Assembly (NCBI RefSeq): GCF_016287535.1
Contig: NZ_JAEFAJ010000004.1
Location: 1 to 64,000, forward strand
DNA: 64,000 nt
DNA from: Ruminococcus sp.
GTDB taxonomy: Bacteria > Bacillota > Clostridia > Oscillospirales > Ruminococcaceae
Reading direction: 5' to 3'
Both the position numbers and the translations under genes were made by a program. Within the stretch, counting starts at the first letter, position 1; every line of letters starts with the position of its first letter. The notes under the pieces are model-generated. The model worked only from the letters and a program-made list of their open reading frames with translations. It made no database searches and was not told the origin of the DNA. Below, piece by piece: positions 60,911 to 64,000 of the stretch.

Positions 60911-62179
60911 ATGTCATCTATCCTTATAAGGAATATCCGTGCAGTTGACAACGTAACGGATACAACAGCAGACGTACTGATAAAGGACGGGATCATCGCA
61001 AAGATAAACAGCGGCATAACTGATGGAGCGGAACAGGTCATTGACGGAACAGGACTTGTACTTATGCCTTCGCTGTTCGATATGCACGTGCATTTACGCG
61101 ATCCCGGCTTCACTCATAAGGAGGACGTGCTCACCGGTTGTGCCGCGGCACTGGCAGGAGGAGTTACGGGAGTCCTTGCGATGCCGAACACCAAGCCGCC
61201 CTGCGACAATCCGGAGACTATAAGCTATATCATTGACAAGGCGAAGGGAACGGGAGTTGACGTATATCCCGTAGGCTGCATAACAGGCGGCATGAGCGGA
61301 AACGGTCTCTGCGACTACGAGGCGCTGAAAGCGGCAGGCTGTATATGTATTTCTGATGACGGCAGACCTGTGGAGAATGCGGAAAATATGCGCAGGGCTC
61401 TGGAGCTTTCAAAGGAGAACGGACTGCTCGTCGCTTCTCACTGCGAGGATCTGAATATAATAAACGGCGGCATAATGAATAAGGGCGAGACCTCTGAAAA
61501 GCTCGGCGTCAAAGGCATGGACAGAGCCTCCGAGGACTACATAACCGCTCGTGAGATGATACTTGCTTCATCAGTGGGGGCAAGGATACATATATGCCAT
61601 GTTTCCACAGAGGGCAGCGCCGCTATGATACGCTTTGCAAAGTCGAGAGGAGTTAAGGTCACCTGCGAGACGGCGCCCCACTACTTCATGCTCACGGATA
61701 AGCTCCTTGAAAAGCGTGACGCTGACTACAGAATGAATCCGCCTCTGAGGGCGCCTGAGGACGTGAAAGCAATCATAGAAGCCATAAAGGACGGCACCAT
61801 AGACTGCATAATCACAGACCACGCTCCCCATGCCGCAGAGGAAAAGGCTGATTTTGAAAAGGCTCCCAACGGCGTTGTGGGACTTGAAACATCTCTTGCT
61901 GCCACCCTCACAGCACTGTATCATACAGGAGAGATAAGCCTTAACAGGGTAGTGGAGCTTATGTGTATAAATCCCCGTAAGATACTGGGACTTGATATAC
62001 CGTGTATCAGAGAGGGAAGCACAGCCGACCTCGTCATAGCCGACATAAACAGAAAGTGGACAGTAGAACCTGAAAAGCTGCATTCAAAGTCGAAGAATAC
62101 AGTATTCAAGGGCATGGAGCTGACAGGAAAACCTCTCGTTACCATATCCAATGGCGAGATAAGATACAATGTATTATAA
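60911..62179 (+). CDS. pyrC: Dihydroorotase
   Basis: 422 residues, a class-I dihydroorotase. Zinc motif HVHLRDPGFTHKEDV, then LAMPNTKPPCDN, HICHVSTEGSA, and the catalytic Asp in ITDHAPHAAEEK. It closes carbamoyl-aspartate to dihydroorotate. GGAGG precedes ATG. It lies 34 bases after pyrR. Confidence 0.96.
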   Translation: MSSILIRNIRAVDNVTDTTADVLIKDGIIAKINSGITDGAEQVIDGTGLVLMPSLFDMHVHLRDPGFTHKEDVLTGCAAALAGGVTGVLAMPNTKPPCDNPETISYIIDKAKGTGVDVYPVGCITGGMSGNGLCDYEALKAAGCICISDDGRPVENAENMRRALELSKENGLLVASHCEDLNIINGGIMNKGETSEKLGVKGMDRASEDYITAREMILASSVGARIHICHVSTEGSAAMIRFAKSRGVKVTCETAPHYFMLTDKLLEKRDADYRMNPPLRAPEDVKAIIEAIKDGTIDCIITDHAPHAAEEKADFEKAPNGVVGLETSLAATLTALYHTGEISLNRVVELMCINPRKILGLDIPCIREGSTADLVIADINRKWTVEPEKLHSKSKNTVFKGMELTGKPLVTISNGEIRYNVL

Positions 62180-62196
62180 TACAAGGAGGAAAAGAA

Positions 62197-63123
62197 ATGT
62201 CATTTGACAGACTTATCGAAAAGATAATCGAACTCAAAAATCCTACGGTGGTGGGACTTGACCCCAAGCTGGAATACGTTCCCGATTTTATACAGCGCCG
62301 TTACCTTGACAGCGACGGCTGGACGCTGAAGGCAGCCGCAAAGGCTATATTCGACTTCAATCAGGCGATAATCGACGAGATACACGACCTTGTACCCGCT
62401 ATAAAACCGCAGGCTGCATACTATGAGATGTACGGCCATTACGGCATAAGGACACTTGAAAAGACTATCCGTTACGCTAAGCTGAACGGTATGTTCGTTA
62501 TCACTGACGGTAAGCGCAACGACATCGGCGCGACTATGGAAGCCTACACAAAGGCTCACCTCGGTACAGTTACTATAGGCGACAGCGAGATAGAGCCCTT
62601 CGGCGCAGACGCCCTCACAGTCAACGGCTACCTCGGTACTGACGGTATCGCACCTCTCCTTAAAGTATGCCGTGAGCGCGACAAGGGCATATACGTGCTG
62701 GTAAAGACCTCCAATCCCTCCTCCGGAGAGCTTCAGGACATGAAGCTGGCTGACGGTCGTACAATATATGAGTGCATGGGCGATATGTGCGAGAGGTGGG
62801 GCGAGGATACCCGCGGAAAGTATGGCTATTCCGCTGTAGGCGCAGTTGTAGGCGCTACATACCCCGAAATGCTTACAGAGCTGAGACAGAGACTTCCACA
62901 TACAATGTTCCTTGTACCCGGCTACGGCGCACAGGGCGGCGGTGCGGAAGGTCTGAAGGGCGGCTTCGACGAGAACGGTCTGGGAGCTATAGTCAACTCA
63001 TCACGTGCAGTAATGTGTGCATACAAGAAGGAAGGCTGCGACGAGCGCGACTTCGCAAAGGCAGCAAGAAGAGAAGTTATCCGCATGAGAGACGATATCT
63101 GCCAGTACATCAATTTGAAATAA
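62197..63123 (+). CDS. pyrF: Orotidine-5'-phosphate decarboxylase, long type
   Basis: 308 residues, the longer OMP decarboxylase group. The catalytic KxxD-type motif is FVITDGKRNDIGATMEAY; VKTSNPSSGELQD and the C-terminal VNSSRAVMCAYKK are typical of this subgroup. It makes UMP. AAGGAGG precedes ATG. Its TAA stop is the first base triplet of a CTAAGAAC-type repeat that leads to the next gene. Confidence 0.95.
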   Translation: MSFDRLIEKIIELKNPTVVGLDPKLEYVPDFIQRRYLDSDGWTLKAAAKAIFDFNQAIIDEIHDLVPAIKPQAAYYEMYGHYGIRTLEKTIRYAKLNGMFVITDGKRNDIGATMEAYTKAHLGTVTIGDSEIEPFGADALTVNGYLGTDGIAPLLKVCRERDKGIYVLVKTSNPSSGELQDMKLADGRTIYECMGDMCERWGEDTRGKYGYSAVGAVVGATYPEMLTELRQRLPHTMFLVPGYGAQGGGAEGLKGGFDENGLGAIVNSSRAVMCAYKKEGCDERDFAKAARREVIRMRDDICQYINLK

Positions 63124-63160
63124 GAACTAAGATCTAAGAACTTGGAGCTAAGAAAGGTGA
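63121..63160. repeat. AAGAACTAAG-type repeat, left of the four-helix-bundle gene
   Basis: Begins with the pyrF stop codon and contains GAACTAAGATCTAAGAAC and GAGCTAAG. The right-hand copy at 63521 contains the same words in inverted order. Confidence 0.65.
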
Positions 63161-63163
63161 GAA

Positions 63164-63520
63164 ATGGAAAACTATCGTAACCTTATTGTATGGCAGAAGT
63201 CGATGCAGCTTGTTAAAGAGATATACAAGCTTTTACGTCTTATGCCCAATTATGAGCAATATGCTTTGTCTGATCAGATGAGACGTGCTGCTGTATCGAT
63301 CCCTTCAAATATAGCTGAGGGAGCAGGAAGAGGTTCAAAGAAAGATTTTGCTCATTTTCTTTCTATTGCCCGTGGTTCAAAGTATGAACTGGAAACTCAG
63401 TTGTTCATTTGTATTGAATTGGATTATCTTTCAGAAGAACAATGCAGAGAAGCATTAAGCATTGTAAATGAAGTCGGGATTATTCTTAACGGCTTCATAA
63501 AGAAATTAAGCATTCAATGA
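63164..63520 (+). CDS. Four-helix-bundle protein (23S rRNA intervening-sequence family)
   Basis: 118 residues of the S23/IVS four-helix-bundle family: NLIVWQKSMQLVKEIYKL, then ALSDQMRRAAVSIPSNIAEGAGRGSKKDF and an all-helical remainder. The name comes from ORFs in 23S rRNA intervening sequences, but many copies sit in intergenic repeats elsewhere, as here. It interrupts a pyr operon and is flanked by inverted CTAAGAAC repeats, suggesting insertion. The molecular role is unknown; the related Avd protein works with diversity-generating retroelements, but no reverse transcriptase is present here. Confidence 0.88.
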   Translation: MENYRNLIVWQKSMQLVKEIYKLLRLMPNYEQYALSDQMRRAAVSIPSNIAEGAGRGSKKDFAHFLSIARGSKYELETQLFICIELDYLSEEQCREALSIVNEVGIILNGFIKKLSIQ

Positions 63521-63560
63521 CTAAGAACTTAGCTCTTAGATCTAAGTTCTTAGTTCTAAA
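63521..63560. repeat. CTAAGAACTTAG repeat, right of the four-helix-bundle gene
   Basis: Starts directly after the TGA stop. It is itself palindromic (CTAAGAACTTAG ... CTAAGTTCTTAG) and is inverted relative to the left-hand copy. Confidence 0.7.
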
Positions 63561-63641
63561 AACGCTCTCTCCACAATGGCGTGGAACAGAGTGCATAACA
63601 TCAGCAATTCGACCTCTATAAAACGCAAGGAGGAAAATAAA

Positions 63642-64000
63642 ATGTCATTATTCAACATGGGTGAAAAGGCTTATCTTATGCTTGCCGACGGACAGGTGTT
63701 CGAGGGCAGGAGCTTCGGCGCGAAGGGCACTGTCATAGGCGAAGTCGTATTTACCACAGGAGTCACAGGCTATCAGGAAACTCTCACAGACCCAAGCTAC
63801 TACGGACAGATAGTCACACAGACATTTCCGCTTATTGGAAACTACGGTGTGAACTCGGAGGACAACGAGTCAGCAAAGTCCTATGTGACCGGCTATATAG
63901 TCAGGGAGTGGTGCAACGCGCCCTCAAACTTCCGCAGCGAGGGCAATATTAACGATTTCCTGAAAGAGCATAACATTGTCGGTATCAATAATATCGACAC
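63642..64000 (+). CDS. carA: Carbamoyl-phosphate synthase small subunit (3' partial)
   Basis: Not in the ORF track because it runs off the window. ATG 63642 follows AAGGAGG and gives about 119 residues: [37 protein letters not shown] and [15 protein letters not shown] are hallmark CarA N-terminal sequences. The glutaminase domain would lie beyond the window. It is in the pyr operon, so it supplies carbamoyl phosphate for pyrimidines. Confidence 0.95.
   Translation, partial: MSLFNMGEKAYLMLADGQVFEGRSFGAKGTVIGEVVFTTGVTGYQETLTDPSYYGQIVTQTFPLIGNYGVNSEDNESAKSYVTGYIVREWCNAPSNFRSEGNINDFLKEHNIVGINNID

Noticed and set aside
63164-63520. Diversity-generating retroelement (Avd-like protein)
   Set aside because: No reverse transcriptase, template repeat or variable repeat is near; the gene fits the general S23 family.

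Overview
The window looks like a chromosome segment of a fibrolytic Ruminococcus (Oscillospiraceae), probably close to R. flavefaciens or R. albus. The reasons are two dockerin-bearing secreted proteins with long threonine linkers, a xylanase/esterase of cellulosomal architecture, a Cthe_2159-type polysaccharide-binding lipoprotein, sporulation-type genes in a Firmicute arrangement (yabP-yabQ-divIC-yabR), and Firmicute-style control by T-boxes, a PyrR attenuator and many near-consensus 17-bp-spaced sigma-A promoters. The species is not fixed by the sequence alone. No rRNA, tRNA, CRISPR array, transposase, integrase or prophage gene was found.

Layout. 1-5.8 kb: the 3' part of a GH10-dockerin-CBM22-CE4 xylanase/acetyl-xylan esterase, an ECF sigma factor with a membrane partner, and an AraC-type regulator. 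6-14.1 kb: a flotillin-like SPFH protein, a 30-codon Cys-rich ORF plus terminator ahead of rtcB, a 55-aa basic protein, then sbcD-sbcC. 14.3-18 kb: a zinc-ribbon/14-aa-repeat/LRR protein and the Cthe_2159-like lipoprotein. 18-25.3 kb: translation genes under two T-boxes, asnS-asnA (AAC specifier, plus strand) and pheS-pheT (TTC specifier, minus strand). 25.3-32.7 kb: a small membrane protein, a GT-C-like membrane protein, nnrE-nnrD fusion, lipoproteins and a DUF3810 protein. 32.8-38.2 kb: yabP, yabQ, divIC-like, S1 protein, a membrane protein, yifB/comM and rodA.

38.5-40.5 kb holds the most interesting locus. A secreted dockerin protein carries two near-identical LYGxPWxFG motifs plus a third LYG copy. 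It is followed one base after its stop by a radical SAM/SPASM enzyme. This is the layout expected of a ribosomally made, post-translationally modified peptide whose substrate is also a cellulosome component.

40.5-52.7 kb: an M16C peptidase, two M42 aminopeptidases with a GNAT protein, an amidohydrolase, a deformylase homologue with an altered motif, a DUF11 protein, a PdaA-like deacetylase, a SpoIVFB-like protease with a tiny partner, an iron alcohol dehydrogenase and an SDR. 53-57.7 kb: a cluster of Sel1-repeat, membrane, lipoprotein and zinc-ribbon/LRR proteins. 57.9-60 kb: ddh, trmB and a small basic protein. 60.2-64 kb: the PyrR-controlled pyrimidine operon pyrR-pyrC-pyrF-(four-helix-bundle gene)-carA, running off the end.

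Several short palindromic repeat families lie between genes. Some begin exactly at stop codons, and one sits between the pheS T-box terminator and pheS. Coordinates of starts were adjusted from the ORF track where a Shine-Dalgarno sequence favoured a downstream start codon; all functions are inferred from reading protein motifs, with no database search.
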